Of a stretch of 64,000 nucleotides of DNA, positions 1 through 10,200 are shown in pieces. The notes under the pieces are model-generated. The model was not told the DNA's origin and made no database searches. It was given only the letters and a program-made list of their open reading frames with translations. The DNA is from Chitinophaga oryzae. Lineage in GTDB: Bacteria > Bacteroidota > Bacteroidia > Chitinophagales > Chitinophagaceae. Each line of letters starts with the position of its first letter. Position 1 is the stretch's first letter. The position numbers were made by a program, and so were the translations under genes. The DNA is taken from the NCBI RefSeq assembly GCF_012516375.2, contig NZ_CP051204.2:2046001-2110000 (forward strand), given 5' to 3'.

Positions 1-151
1 GCAGCAGCGACGCAGGACAGTCGGGGTAGGTTTGCTGCAGTCTTGCCAGTTGCGCAGGGGTGGCTCCCGAAGCATAGGCCAGCAGGGCTTTGTCTTTTTC
101 AGGCAGCCGCTCCTGCAGGCCGGCCAGGTATTGCTCAACGATGTTTTTCAT
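1..151 (-). CDS. N-terminal fragment, possible SMI1/KNR4 family protein
   Basis: A reading frame starts at the ATG complementary to 149-151 and runs off the left edge of the window, so about 50 residues are visible. The start MKNIVEQYLAGLQERL, followed by a segment ending in LQQTYPDCPASLL, resembles the N-terminus of SMI1/KNR4 proteins, in which a helix leads into the TPxQLxxLxxxYPxxPxSLxELL segment. Its ATG lies 17 bases inside the 3' end of the upstream acetyltransferase gene in another frame, so the two are probably translationally coupled. The family assignment rests on this short segment only. SMI1/KNR4 proteins are often immunity proteins in polymorphic toxin systems, which would fit the RHS locus nearby, but that is inference. 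Confidence 0.5.
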   Translation of the reverse strand, partial: MKNIVEQYLAGLQERLPEKDKALLAYASGATPAQLARLQQTYPDCPASLL

Positions 152-695
152 CTGTGTAATTTACAGCAAAAACATATTCCATCCCGTCTGTTTCATCCAT
201 GACTTCATCCACTTTGATGAAGCCGAGGGAGGTCACCAGGTTCAGCGACGGCAGGTTATCCGGTGCGATGGAAGCCACAAACCGGTGGACCTGAAAATGC
301 TCCCGCGCCCAGTTGAACATTGCAGTCGCGGCTTCCCTGGCGTATCCTTTTCTGCGGTACGGTTCAAAGACCTGGTAGCCGATTTCCACGGCGTTTTCCA
401 GGTAGTCTTTGGAGGCGTGGGGATCAGGACTGGTGTGAAAGCGGATAAGGCCGATGGTTTTATTTTCCCCGCTGAGGATGATGGCGCGTGAAGCCCAGGG
501 TGGGTAGCTGGCATCGGTGACTAGCTGCTTTTTGTCGTGATGCAGGCTGCTGGGGTGGTCCAGCATGGCGGCGGGTATCCCGGCTCCGAGGAGGACAGAT
601 GCTTTCTCCAGATTGCCGGCAAGGCAGGCGTCTCTTACCTCGTCGCCTAGTAAGCGGAGGGTGAGCCGTGGAGTGATGATGTCTGTGGAGGGCAT
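135..695 (-). CDS. GNAT family N-acetyltransferase (RimJ/RimL-like)
   Basis: The 186-residue protein has the usual GNAT layout: an N-terminal strand TPRLTLRLL, a central region with the GYQVFEPYRRKGYAREA motif that matches the acetyl-CoA pyrophosphate loop (Q/RxxGxG/A), and a C-terminal APDNLPSLNLVTSLGF segment typical of RimJ/RimL-like enzymes. It should transfer an acetyl group from acetyl-CoA to an amine; the substrate cannot be told from sequence. The start is chosen because MPSTDIITPRLTLR is the normal family N-terminus. The 3' end overlaps the start of the next gene by 17 bases, suggesting an operon. Confidence 0.85.
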   Translation of the reverse strand: MPSTDIITPRLTLRLLGDEVRDACLAGNLEKASVLLGAGIPAAMLDHPSSLHHDKKQLVTDASYPPWASRAIILSGENKTIGLIRFHTSPDPHASKDYLENAVEIGYQVFEPYRRKGYAREAATAMFNWAREHFQVHRFVASIAPDNLPSLNLVTSLGFIKVDEVMDETDGMEYVFAVNYTDEKHR

Positions 696-795
696 GTGGT
701 TGGGTTTTAGGTGGATGAAGATGGACCTGCAATTTAGGCATTGGGAGTTAAATGAGTGCAGGAGTGAAAGTGAATCAGATTAAAACAATAGATAG

Positions 796-842
796 AAAGT
801 GTAAAACAAACTGCAAGTAAATACCAGTTTGTTTTACACTTT
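796..842 (-). terminator. Hairpin terminator after the small membrane protein gene
   Basis: A perfect 18-bp inverted repeat (796-813 with 825-842, 11-nt loop) starts 8 bases after the stop of the minus-strand gene at 850. T-rich arms on both strands make it a likely terminator ending the RHS operon. Confidence 0.7.
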
Positions 843-849
843 TGCGTCT

Positions 850-1242
850 TTACTTTATTGAGTTATTTTTTTTAAGGAAGTAATATACTATACAGCCAAT
901 TCCAGATATTAAGCCAACAGAAAGTAAATAAAATGCTGGAATAACAGACTCTGACGGAAACATTATGAAGGACACTCCAGCTAGATATTTCATATCGATG
1001 TATTCACCCACATAATGTTGATCGCAGAAGGTCATTCCTACTTGTTTGAAATATTCGTTGTCTCTATACTTAAAAACAGCGATGTGTTTTACTTTAGTCC
1101 CAATACAACTGTTGGGGAGTTTTGAGATTTGCATCTTCACAATAATACCATCTCTTTCAACCTGAAATTGCCTGTAATTCAATAGAATTGAAACTATGCA
1201 CCCCAAAGCTATAATAATCCCACCCCAAAAATATATTTTCAT
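850..1242 (-). CDS. Small two-TM protein, candidate RHS immunity protein
   Basis: A 130-residue protein with a hydrophobic helix at about residues 5-22, a middle domain of about 70 residues containing two cysteines, and a second hydrophobic helix at about 100-123 followed by KKNNS. This layout recalls DUF3592-type proteins, but I cannot assign a family firmly. The ATG is separated by one base from the stop of the RHS gene, and both are in AT-rich DNA unlike the rest of the RHS gene. Immunity genes normally lie directly downstream of polymorphic toxins, so an immunity role against the RHS C-terminus is a reasonable inference without direct support. Confidence 0.6.
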   Translation of the reverse strand: MKIYFWGGIIIALGCIVSILLNYRQFQVERDGIIVKMQISKLPNSCIGTKVKHIAVFKYRDNEYFKQVGMTFCDQHYVGEYIDMKYLAGVSFIMFPSESVIPAFYLLSVGLISGIGCIVYYFLKKNNSIK

Positions 1243-1243
1243 A

Positions 1244-4200
1244 TTACCTAAATGGTTTTAAAAAATTGATTCTTCTAATTTCTGCATCATTTATGTTTGC
1301 TTGTAACGGAGAGTTCTCCTTTACAGGCTTTCTTAAATAGTTCGAGGTTTCCTGTAATGCATTTCCTGCTGACCCTCCCGCTGTATTTTTAATAACTTCA
1401 TTAGTTACTTGTTTTGTATTCAATGTCTGCACCTGAGTATTTAGTTGGGAACGTAGAGATCGCACGGTTGCAGCCCTTCCTGAACTGGTTGGATCGCCTA
1501 TCGTTATTCTAATTGCTCTATCAAGCTGTCTTTCTGTCGCTGAAATTGCATTAGCAGTAGCTCGGGTGGAAATTGGACTTATTTTCGCTGTTAATAAGTC
1601 TCCCACTCTTGAAGCACCAACATCACTTAGGGTTTGTGCTACACTTACGGATCCGTCTCCAGCATATTGTTTGGCGGCTGACTCTGCTGTTAATCTGGTT
1701 AAATTAAGTGCTTCCACACCTACTTTGCCTGCAATAGAAGCAGGGGTAAGCGCAGACAGGCCTCCGGATAGCGCGCCTGATACCGCTGAAATACCAATTG
1801 ACCAGAAATCAACCTCTGTAAACGAAGCTCTAAGTGGTTTTCCGCTTGCTAAGTTCTTAGTTACTTGTGTTCCATAGTCAACAGCTGCTCCAACAATGGC
1901 TCCTACAATACAATTGGGACATTTCCCATCAGGGTCATTATATTTAATAGGATCATTTTTAGCAAAGTGATAAGGGCTGATTCTTTCTTGTTCACCACTT
2001 TCTATGAGTGGATCAATTTGTAAAAATCTTCCTATCTGCTGATCATATGTCCGCGCATTAAAATCATACAACTCTAATCCCGATCCATCGCTAAACTCTT
2101 TATGCTGTAGTTCATTCCCATTATACTTCAGCCTGTTCTCCGCATAATTACTTCCTTTGAGTGCATTGGAACTAATCCCCGCAATCGTCAACCCAAACGG
2201 ATAATAATGCGTTTCTTCCAGCATTGGTCCGGACGCCTGCGTCACCACTAAATTATCAAAGAACACATCCTGCTGTGATTCATTACTGGTGTATACATAC
2301 AGGAACCCGTTTTGGGTGATTGGCATTCTGTCTGTGCCAAGGGTTTGCAGCTGATCGGCTTCTCCGCTCACCTGTTTAACGCCACTGTTTTGATCGACTA
2401 ATTTAAACTGATCGTCGAACAATACAAAATTAAGGTATGCTTTGGGCTTGCCTTCCGGCTGGTCGGGACTTTTTTCTTTAAGCCGCTGGTATTGATTATT
2501 GTAGAAGTTGGTGTTAAACGGTGTACTGTTGTTTCCTGTCTCAAATCCATGCTGACTGCCAGCCTCTGCCTGTCCGCCGAACGCCTGTACCAGTCCCGCT
2601 ACCATGTCTTCCGGCAGGGGCGCTGTATTTTTGGCTGCGGGCCCCTGGGATTTATAGAAGGCGCGGGCATTTATCTGGACGGTATCGCCAGCCATGACGC
2701 GCAGCACCAGCGACGGCCCGATTTTGTTTCCGCCGGTATTGGCGTTCAACTTCGCAACAGCTGCATTCTTGCTATCCGTGTCATCATCAGGATAGCCTGC
2801 CGGTTTGGGCACCCGGGTTTCGTTCACATTGCTGAAAAGCGCTGTTTCAACACTGGCGCGGGCATTTTCCATGGTAGCGGCATACATGGTGAAATCTGTC
2901 TGCTCAGTGAGTACCATGCGGATGTTACCCAGGTGGTCCTTGACGAAGTAGTCGTATTTGTAGTCCAGGGGCGTTCCGGCCTTAGCAATAGTGCGGATAC
3001 GTCCTTCCTCGTGGCTGATAATACGTAACGTATCATTGGTATACTGGAACATGCCGGTATAGTCGGTGACGGTTGTTTTACCTGTGCCGGTTTGGTCCAC
3101 TACTATTTTCCTTAATTTATTCCCGCCAGCGTCATAGGTATAGGTGATATAACCTTTGCCGGTAACGACAATATTTTCAGGGAGATTCAGATGATTGTAG
3201 CGGATCGTCAGCTGTTTGTTTTGATCAAGTACCAGGTTGCCGTTAAGATCGTACTGATAGTCCGGGGATTCGTCATTTTGTTTTTCCCGGAAATCACCCA
3301 GCAGCGTATTGGGATTATTTTGTTTATCAGTAACGAAAGATAATTTGTTGCTGTTAGGGAGATAACCATATTTCAGGCTGTCTATCTGTTTAATAACACT
3401 GCCCTCCATTCCTTTCTGGCTCATGGACAGTATGTTGCCGTTGGCATCATAGTTCAGATTGCTGACAGAGAAGTCCATTTTTGATTTTGTCCAGGAGGCG
3501 GTTCCTTCCAGTTGGCTGAAATCTGCGGCAGCCAAACGATTAGCCTGGTCATACTGATAGCCGAAGGCCCTTGCCGTTCCATCGGAGCGGCTTTTCCATT
3601 TCGCACCGGCGATGTTGCCGTTGAACTGTTTCCCGGAGAACCCATAATCATAGCTGAGCTCCTGGCCAAACCAGTTGCCGCTGGTTTTGCCGGTAGCAAA
3701 CTTTCTGTTGATACCTTTCAGCCATCCGCGGATATTGTATTCATATTCGAGCGTCTCCAGCTGACCGGTACCGGTTACCCCCAACCGCTTGGTTTTCATC
3801 TGTCCCAGCTCGTCGTAACTGTTGTTAACAATGGTCCGTTGCAAAGCAGGATTGTCATTAATGCGTTTGCTGATTTCATCTACCCGCCCTGCATGGTCGT
3901 AATGCATCATTGTCAGCACTTTGGTTTCCGGTGTAGCGGCGCTCTGCTTGTTGCGATGATGGACATAAGTACTCAGTACTTTACCACTGAAATCGTACAG
4001 CGTGGTGGCCACGTCCTGTGCTCCGTTCAGGTTATCACTGATCGTCTGTACCAGCCGGTTGTCATCATCATAGTAATTGGTGGTGGTCAGCCAGGTATCT
4101 GTTCCTAAAACCCGTATGCGCGTTCCTGTGACCATTCCTTCAGGGGTTGTATTGGTTTTAACCGGTTGCGCGTATAGGTTGCTTCCTGCCTGCGGTTTGC

Positions 4201-5671
4201 TGAAGTCCGTGGCCACTGCGGCCTTCAGGCCATCATAGGAGTAATGGTCGTAATAGGTGAAAGTAAGTGGCGTTAGCGCCGCTGCGGGTACGTTGGGCAG
4301 CGGGTTGGTAACAGGCAGGTAGATGCTGCCGTTTGTTAAGGACGGATCCACACGGAAATCCAGGTTATCGCCATTGGCGGATTCAAACCCGGGTTCTATG
4401 GTGATACTCTCCCGGGCTTCATAAAGCTGCCGGTCATTTGTTTTAACAACCAGGTGCGTGACACCCGGGAAATCATATTGTACGCTGCCTGTACCGGTAG
4501 CGGTATTTAACTGCTGCTGCAATACTGCCCGTGTGTAAGTATTGGTGTCAGCTGTGTATAAGGCCGTTTCCACCACGCGATTAAGGCCATCATAAAAAGA
4601 CATGAGCCATTGGCGCTTGCTTTTCAGGTTTCCGTCACGGGTTAGTACCAGGCGGTCGCGGATGTCATATACCATCTCTACAGGAGCGGCCCCTGGTACT
4701 TTTTTTATAATCATCCGGTTACGTTCGTCGTACTGGTACTGAAAGCATAGCTCTGCCGCCACAGGAGCGAGGTTCCAGTTGCCGTTGATGATCTGTGCAG
4801 CCCGTGGAGGTATCACAAATCGCAGATTGCCGGAGTCATCATAAACATAATAAGTGGAGAGCCAGTCATTGTTTAACTGGATTTTTTTCAGTATCAGCCG
4901 GCCGTCTTTGTCGGTAAAGGCGATGGTGGTCTGGCCCTGTTCGTCGGACGAGACAACCTTATAGAGCTGTTTGGCGGCATAAATGCCCGGGCTAACCGGT
5001 AAACTCTGGTCGTCCGTTATCTTCCAGATGCGAACAGCGTCCTCCGCGGTATTAGCATCGTAACCCTGGTTTACAGGATGACTACCACCTGTTTTCGCCC
5101 AGCTGTTGCCGGGATGATAGGTCTTTAGTACCCGGTTTAACGGCGACGCTTCAAATTCAACCTCACTGTAATAAACAGTTTCATTGACAGCTCCCGGGTT
5201 TAATGTCTCACTTTGATAAAAATCTTTCTGGTCGGCGAAGGGGTTTAGTTTGAATTTACCATCGTTGGTATTGCCGGTTTGCGATGCGTAAGGCAGATAC
5301 TTCAGTTTTTCCCGCCCAACCGCGTCATAGAGGAACATCGACACAATGTCTTTCCCGCTGCCGCTCATCTGTTTGCTGACTGTCTGCAGCGGTCGGCCGA
5401 TGGCATCAAAATATGCTGTGGTCAATTTTACTTCAGCCGCGGGACGTCCTGCATTGGCCACATCTGCCGGATTGGTCAGAGGCATGGAGGGTTCCCAGGT
5501 ACAGATATAGTTCCGGAGAACGCTGTCATATCCGGCTGCCGGCGACAATGGGGCCGCTATCGGTGGTTTGTCGGTTTCCGCCGGTACATTCTGGGCGGAA
5601 GCGGCTTCACAAAAGCTGAGTATAGGGATGACCAGTTTTACGATCAGGTTAACTGACTTTCTGAATTTCAT
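1244..5671 (-). CDS. RHS repeat-associated core protein with variable C-terminus
   Basis: The 1,475-residue protein begins with a signal peptide ending ...EAASAQ. A DUF6443-like N-terminal domain follows (about 40-200), then many YD repeats and the RHS core region with YYPFGLTI and YDFNARTYDQQIGRFLQIDP, ending at DPDGK near residue 1250. The remaining 225 residues form a hydrophobic helical stretch (GAIVGAAVDYGTQV) followed by a domain I do not recognise. In RHS proteins the part after the core is the exchangeable toxin or effector. The DNA for this tail is visibly AT-richer than the core. The gene follows the 1,200-aa gene by 52 bases in the same direction and is followed after one base by the possible immunity gene. 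Confidence 0.85.
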   Translation of the reverse strand: MKFRKSVNLIVKLVIPILSFCEAASAQNVPAETDKPPIAAPLSPAAGYDSVLRNYICTWEPSMPLTNPADVANAGRPAAEVKLTTAYFDAIGRPLQTVSKQMSGSGKDIVSMFLYDAVGREKLKYLPYASQTGNTNDGKFKLNPFADQKDFYQSETLNPGAVNETVYYSEVEFEASPLNRVLKTYHPGNSWAKTGGSHPVNQGYDANTAEDAVRIWKITDDQSLPVSPGIYAAKQLYKVVSSDEQGQTTIAFTDKDGRLILKKIQLNNDWLSTYYVYDDSGNLRFVIPPRAAQIINGNWNLAPVAAELCFQYQYDERNRMIIKKVPGAAPVEMVYDIRDRLVLTRDGNLKSKRQWLMSFYDGLNRVVETALYTADTNTYTRAVLQQQLNTATGTGSVQYDFPGVTHLVVKTNDRQLYEARESITIEPGFESANGDNLDFRVDPSLTNGSIYLPVTNPLPNVPAAALTPLTFTYYDHYSYDGLKAAVATDFSKPQAGSNLYAQPVKTNTTPEGMVTGTRIRVLGTDTWLTTTNYYDDDNRLVQTISDNLNGAQDVATTLYDFSGKVLSTYVHHRNKQSAATPETKVLTMMHYDHAGRVDEISKRINDNPALQRTIVNNSYDELGQMKTKRLGVTGTGQLETLEYEYNIRGWLKGINRKFATGKTSGNWFGQELSYDYGFSGKQFNGNIAGAKWKSRSDGTARAFGYQYDQANRLAAADFSQLEGTASWTKSKMDFSVSNLNYDANGNILSMSQKGMEGSVIKQIDSLKYGYLPNSNKLSFVTDKQNNPNTLLGDFREKQNDESPDYQYDLNGNLVLDQNKQLTIRYNHLNLPENIVVTGKGYITYTYDAGGNKLRKIVVDQTGTGKTTVTDYTGMFQYTNDTLRIISHEEGRIRTIAKAGTPLDYKYDYFVKDHLGNIRMVLTEQTDFTMYAATMENARASVETALFSNVNETRVPKPAGYPDDDTDSKNAAVAKLNANTGGNKIGPSLVLRVMAGDTVQINARAFYKSQGPAAKNTAPLPEDMVAGLVQAFGGQAEAGSQHGFETGNNSTPFNTNFYNNQYQRLKEKSPDQPEGKPKAYLNFVLFDDQFKLVDQNSGVKQVSGEADQLQTLGTDRMPITQNGFLYVYTSNESQQDVFFDNLVVTQASGPMLEETHYYPFGLTIAGISSNALKGSNYAENRLKYNGNELQHKEFSDGSGLELYDFNARTYDQQIGRFLQIDPLIESGEQERISPYHFAKNDPIKYNDPDGKCPNCIVGAIVGAAVDYGTQVTKNLASGKPLRASFTEVDFWSIGISAVSGALSGGLSALTPASIAGKVGVEALNLTRLTAESAAKQYAGDGSVSVAQTLSDVGASRVGDLLTAKISPISTRATANAISATERQLDRAIRITIGDPTSSGRAATVRSLRSQLNTQVQTLNTKQVTNEVIKNTAGGSAGNALQETSNYLRKPVKENSPLQANINDAEIRRINFLKPFR

Positions 5672-5723
5672 ATTGTATAGTATGCTACAATGTTAGTAGA
5701 ATAAGCGTTACGATGGCACCTGG

Positions 5724-8700
5724 CTATTTTGGCAAACAATCGGTGGCCTGTCCATAATAGTTGTAACAGAGCATTTTCAGTATTCTGTTATCTGCATCGC
5801 GCACGATCTGTAATCTGCCCAGTTTATCATAGGAGTATTTTCTGAGAATATTAACCGGTGAATTCTCAGATGTCATCCCTACCAGCGGTAGGTAGCTGTA
5901 AGTGCTTACTGCCGCTCCTTTAGGATATATCGTAACATCATCGACAGGCTCTACGGCGTTTACTGTCGGATTGTTGCCGGTTAACGGCTGAATCACTTTT
6001 TGCCAGCTTCCGCCAGTGTATTTCCAGTAGGCGAGCAGGTATTCTTTGTTGTCGGGTCTTACAAAGCTGACAGACAACGTGCCTCTGAAGGATTTATTTC
6101 CCTGATGGGCTACATCAGCAGTCACGCCGGTCAGCGTGCTGTTTTCGAATCCTTCGTAATATATTTCATTCGCTTCTGCATTATCCGCTTTCATGACAGG
6201 GTAAGCATCGTTGTAACTCCATATAATGGAGGACGTGAAGTTACTGCCGGCGCTCATGGACTTAATATTACCCAATGCGTCGTAGGATTTATAAATTACT
6301 GCGGGATACATTGTTTTGCCCAGATTAGAAGTGAATACGGTATCGGGTCTGATAATCCTTCCGTTATTGTACCAGTCTTTATAGCTGACTGTCGTTTTGT
6401 TGCGTTGAACCCCGTTGACGATATTTTCTTCTTCTACAACAGGCAGGATCATATTCCGGTCAATCATCTTCTGAAAAATCCCTTTCGGGTCCTGCCCGGC
6501 CGATACCTTATCAGAAGGGTATTTCAGGCTGATAATAGCTGCCTCGTTTCTGCTATTGGTCCGCTCTTCCCGCGAAATCATCTGGTTGCCGGCGTTATAA
6601 AAATAGTTGGTCGTGGTAGTGACGCTGTCTTTCATCAATGTTTTGCTGGCCAGTGTTACCCAGGGAGACTTAACATCGTAGTAGCTATACCCAAATTCGT
6701 ACACCCTGTTTTCTATTCTTTCCGCGTCGGTATAAGTTCTTGCACAACAGGTTTTCAGGGAATCGGCCAACCGAACTACCCGGAGATAACGTGAAGTGAC
6801 CAGATTAGGATCATTCTCTTTGTCATTGAGGTTATATTTGTTCACTTCCTGCTCTACCAGTTTTTCAGCACCCGACGGTGTGACAGCAATGACATCTTTC
6901 TGCAGGAGCAGGCCTCTGGCGTAGCTGCGGTCGATTAAAGGGAACTGAAGCCCCCATCCATCTGCCTCAAAACCGGTATAAATGCCGTTCATGTTGACAG
7001 GGCTATAACCATTGTAAGCATTACTGTAGTAATAGTCGGTTCTGCCGGTGTTTCCGCTATAGTCAATGACTTTCTCTGTTACTTTGTCGTAACCCACATA
7101 GCCTCCGCCTGTCATACCCAGTACTGTCACCGGTGTAGAGCTGAAAGTCCCCACCATAATCTGTGAGAAACTGCAGGACTGTTGTCCATTTGCGTCGTAC
7201 ATTGGCCCACATGAAAATGCCCTTCTGCTGATGGAGTAATTAACGGGTGTACTGATCAATATACCGGAGGATATTTCCTGGGGTTTGTTATCCACTACAC
7301 CCATTTTCGTATAAGTATACTGTTTTTGGGTCAATGGCTTATTATCGTGACTATAAGTCGTCATTTCTTTTATCCGGATACCCCCGGCGGTGTTATATTG
7401 TGCCTGAGACTCGGTAGTGGGAGGATACCACTTCATGTATTCGAAGAAAACCGAAATGTCAGGCATTCTCTGAAATACCGGACATTCCCCCCGCGGCTTA
7501 ATACAGACGATTTCCAATACAAATCTTATTTTTCCTTCCGGGAAGCTTGGAAAAAATCCTTCTGATTGATAGTGGAGGTTTTCCGTACCATCACTGTTGT
7601 ATGTGGGGTTACTGATTAGTTTGTCATCGTGAGCGTTCCATTGATAGAATATACTTTCTTTTCCGTCTTTGTCAATTGAGTAGATGATAAACCGGGGAAG
7701 CCAGGCATCCTGCGGCTCTACGCCTCTCATGTAGTTGTGTACATCTATAAAAAGTCTGCATGATCCGTCTACCCGCTCTTTGGAGTCAATAGTGCTTTCG
7801 GTGTGGCGGGAACCTATAAATGAGGCGGCAGTGCCAAAGCCTCCCGGAGCATAGTAACCAGGGATCTCCTTCGGCGGTTCAGCTGTACGGTCATACCGGT
7901 TCACTTCATAGGTAAAAGAGGTAGATCCGCCGGTGGGGTATTTTATCCTGATCAGGCTGCCGGCGGAAGCCTGGTTTGAAGCTACCCTGTTGGCTTGCGC
8001 CACAGGAAATGGATTTTTGTATTTTGTCATCGCCGGGTGGCTCTCGATCATATTGGTATTACTATTTGCGCCATTATAGTAACCCCATCGGTCCTGCGCA
8101 TCAGAAAAGCGGTTGGGCATTGAATATTTATCATATTCGAAGGAGTAGTAATCCTGTGTTATTTCCGGCGCCGGATGTTGCACAATACTCAGCAGATAGG
8201 GCCTGTTAGCGTTATTGTCATATTTAAATTCATACTTGTTGATGATGTCTTGTTGAGCATTCCGTACCACGATGCTATCCAGCAATACGCCTGAGATATC
8301 CGCACGCCGTGTCTTTGCATGCAAGTCGATCCTGCCGTCTTTCCAGGTGATGGCCCTGAGTTGGGTCTTGCCGCTGACTGCATTGGTGGCGGCACCCGGA
8401 TTAGTGGTACCGTAATATCCGTATCCGGCGTTTTCCAGCATGGTGGTAGTCAGAAAATCATTCGGTACTGCCTGTGGCAATACCAGTGCCTGTGATCCTT
8501 TTACGTTGTAGAATTCGCTTTTGTCTTCGTAGGTGAAGACAATGCTATCCTGTTTGTTAGGAGATACGATTTTATTCAGGTACCATCCGTTGATATTACT
8601 CCTGCGCACCATTTTATCATCATCCTGGTAGGTGGTTTTCTCCTGTGCTCCGTCCTGGCCAAGGAAGTAAGTGACACCATTGTCGTCCAGTATCTCCCAG

Positions 8701-9329
8701 TAACGCTCGCTGAGGTTCCCGGAGAAGAAAGCAGGATAGTGAATTACTTTCAGGTTACTGACGGGCATGGATTTCATGGAGCCGTCCTTATCGATGAAGA
8801 ATTTTCCGCTCTTTCCGGCGAAGTTGAAGAAGTACCAGTCTGGTTCGGTGTCATAAGGTGTTACGCCAGTCTGACTGGCCTCGCTTAAAATCTTGTAATC
8901 CCCTGGCTGCCTGGCATCAAATACTTTCGGAAAGTTATCCAGCTCGGTCCGCGTTCTCATATAGCCGTTCATCTCATCGTCGGGAATGCCCTGTACCGTG
9001 CGGGTGATCATCCCGCCGGCTTCCAGCGCCCAGCCGGTCCCCACCCAGGAAGCCACATCTTCCACTTTGATACCGGAGGCATGGTAAGATAATTGTACCG
9101 GCAATGACAGATCGCGTAATGAAATAGCGTAGAACGGAACGTTGATATTGGTGGTACCTGTGTGTAAACTTACCGGCCATTCCCCGTATCGCCCCAGGGC
9201 AGAGGCTTCCGGCGATGAGGGTATCACTTTTACAGGTTCCTTCAGGGGAGGACGTTGGCCCTGGGCCCGGACAGATAAGGTTCCAAACAATGTACTGCAG
9301 CATAGCAGTACTCCTAATATATTTTTCAT
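5724..9329 (-). CDS. Large secreted YD/RHS-associated protein
   Basis: The ATG at 9329 is preferred over one 15 codons upstream because it starts a clear signal peptide (MKNILGVLLCC...VRAQ); the product is 1,201 residues. The N-terminal half contains YGEWPVSLHTGTTNINVPFY and LPVQLSYHASGIKVEDVASW, a wall/RHS-like opening found in Bacteroidota proteins that pair with RHS proteins. Near the C-terminus a YD-like repeat reads YSYDKLGRLQIVRDADNRIL. The next gene downstream is the RHS protein, so the two are probably co-transcribed and may form one surface complex; that link is inferred from order. Confidence 0.75.
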   Translation of the reverse strand: MKNILGVLLCCSTLFGTLSVRAQGQRPPLKEPVKVIPSSPEASALGRYGEWPVSLHTGTTNINVPFYAISLRDLSLPVQLSYHASGIKVEDVASWVGTGWALEAGGMITRTVQGIPDDEMNGYMRTRTELDNFPKVFDARQPGDYKILSEASQTGVTPYDTEPDWYFFNFAGKSGKFFIDKDGSMKSMPVSNLKVIHYPAFFSGNLSERYWEILDDNGVTYFLGQDGAQEKTTYQDDDKMVRRSNINGWYLNKIVSPNKQDSIVFTYEDKSEFYNVKGSQALVLPQAVPNDFLTTTMLENAGYGYYGTTNPGAATNAVSGKTQLRAITWKDGRIDLHAKTRRADISGVLLDSIVVRNAQQDIINKYEFKYDNNANRPYLLSIVQHPAPEITQDYYSFEYDKYSMPNRFSDAQDRWGYYNGANSNTNMIESHPAMTKYKNPFPVAQANRVASNQASAGSLIRIKYPTGGSTSFTYEVNRYDRTAEPPKEIPGYYAPGGFGTAASFIGSRHTESTIDSKERVDGSCRLFIDVHNYMRGVEPQDAWLPRFIIYSIDKDGKESIFYQWNAHDDKLISNPTYNSDGTENLHYQSEGFFPSFPEGKIRFVLEIVCIKPRGECPVFQRMPDISVFFEYMKWYPPTTESQAQYNTAGGIRIKEMTTYSHDNKPLTQKQYTYTKMGVVDNKPQEISSGILISTPVNYSISRRAFSCGPMYDANGQQSCSFSQIMVGTFSSTPVTVLGMTGGGYVGYDKVTEKVIDYSGNTGRTDYYYSNAYNGYSPVNMNGIYTGFEADGWGLQFPLIDRSYARGLLLQKDVIAVTPSGAEKLVEQEVNKYNLNDKENDPNLVTSRYLRVVRLADSLKTCCARTYTDAERIENRVYEFGYSYYDVKSPWVTLASKTLMKDSVTTTTNYFYNAGNQMISREERTNSRNEAAIISLKYPSDKVSAGQDPKGIFQKMIDRNMILPVVEEENIVNGVQRNKTTVSYKDWYNNGRIIRPDTVFTSNLGKTMYPAVIYKSYDALGNIKSMSAGSNFTSSIIWSYNDAYPVMKADNAEANEIYYEGFENSTLTGVTADVAHQGNKSFRGTLSVSFVRPDNKEYLLAYWKYTGGSWQKVIQPLTGNNPTVNAVEPVDDVTIYPKGAAVSTYSYLPLVGMTSENSPVNILRKYSYDKLGRLQIVRDADNRILKMLCYNYYGQATDCLPK

Positions 9330-9711
9330 GGTACAAGAACTAGCCCTGCTGCACATAGGTTTGCAGCGGCTCATATAGCATGGTTATCAAAAAATGTTTC
9401 AGCAAAAGAATAGCATATACTATTTTTTTGGTGGTGCAAAGTACCTCCTTTTTTAAACCCGGCCAAAAATAGTACAGATGTTTACCGATTGATAGTATGC
9501 AAGGGGGCAGGGAGTTATATGGTGGAAATAAGCTTCCTTGCCACGTCGCAATCAGCCCTTCAAATTGTCTTATCCGGCCCCCTTCATATTCCGATCTTAT
9601 CCCCATCTTTGTTGTGTTGAAACAAAATACAAACAAGTGGAGCAGCGACCACTCTTAAAAAACGGGCGGAACCGAAAAGCCAGACGAGTAGGAAACAAAA
9701 AAGTCTATTTT
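9330..9711. other. Intergenic stretch with one possible minus-strand -7 element
   Basis: No convincing gene is seen here. CAAAAATA at 9464-9471 is the complement of a TAnnTTTG -7 element facing the large secreted gene, but no well-spaced -33 TTG is evident, so promoter assignment is weak. Confidence 0.4.
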
Positions 9712-10161
9712 ATGTCAAACAATACTGTCTCCCTGCACAGAATGCTGAAAACATCACCGGACAAAGTTTTTCGTGCCTTTACAGAGCCGTTGGCGCTGGC
9801 TGCGTGGTTACCTCCTTACGGATTCCTCTGCACTGTTCATGAACTGAACCCGGTAGCTGGTGGTTCACATAAAGCGTCTTTTCATAATTTCTCCACAGGT
9901 AATGGTCATTCTTTTGGTGGTACCTACCTGGAAGTAAAGCCCAATGAGTTCCTGAAATATACCGATCGATTCGACGATCCTAATATGCCCGGGGAAATGA
10001 TCACTTCCGTCTGGCTCCGTCAAACAGTGGCCGGTACGGAGATTAAGATTACACAGGAAGGTATTCCGGCAATGATCCCGGTTGAAATGTGTTACCTGGG
10101 CTGGCAGGAGTCGCTGGAGAAACTGGCTAAACTGGTAGAGCCGCAGATACCTGATGCCTGA
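9712..10161 (+). CDS. SRPBCC / AHSA1-like protein
   Basis: The 149-residue product starts at MSNNTVSLHRMLKTSP; an upstream in-frame ATG would add a low-complexity, non-family extension. Features of the START/Bet v1-like AHSA1 family are LKTSPDKVFRAFTEPLALAAWLPP near the N-terminus, a central strand-rich region (GGTYLEVKPNEFLKYTDRF) and a C-terminal helix GWQESLEKLAKLVEP. The fold binds small hydrophobic ligands or acts as a cochaperone-like domain; no specific ligand is evident. It is followed 39 bases later by a VOC-family gene, a common pairing. Confidence 0.85.
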   Translation: MSNNTVSLHRMLKTSPDKVFRAFTEPLALAAWLPPYGFLCTVHELNPVAGGSHKASFHNFSTGNGHSFGGTYLEVKPNEFLKYTDRFDDPNMPGEMITSVWLRQTVAGTEIKITQEGIPAMIPVEMCYLGWQESLEKLAKLVEPQIPDA

Positions 10162-10200
10162 TTGCACGGCTATACGTTTTTTAAAAAAAAGAGAACGAAT

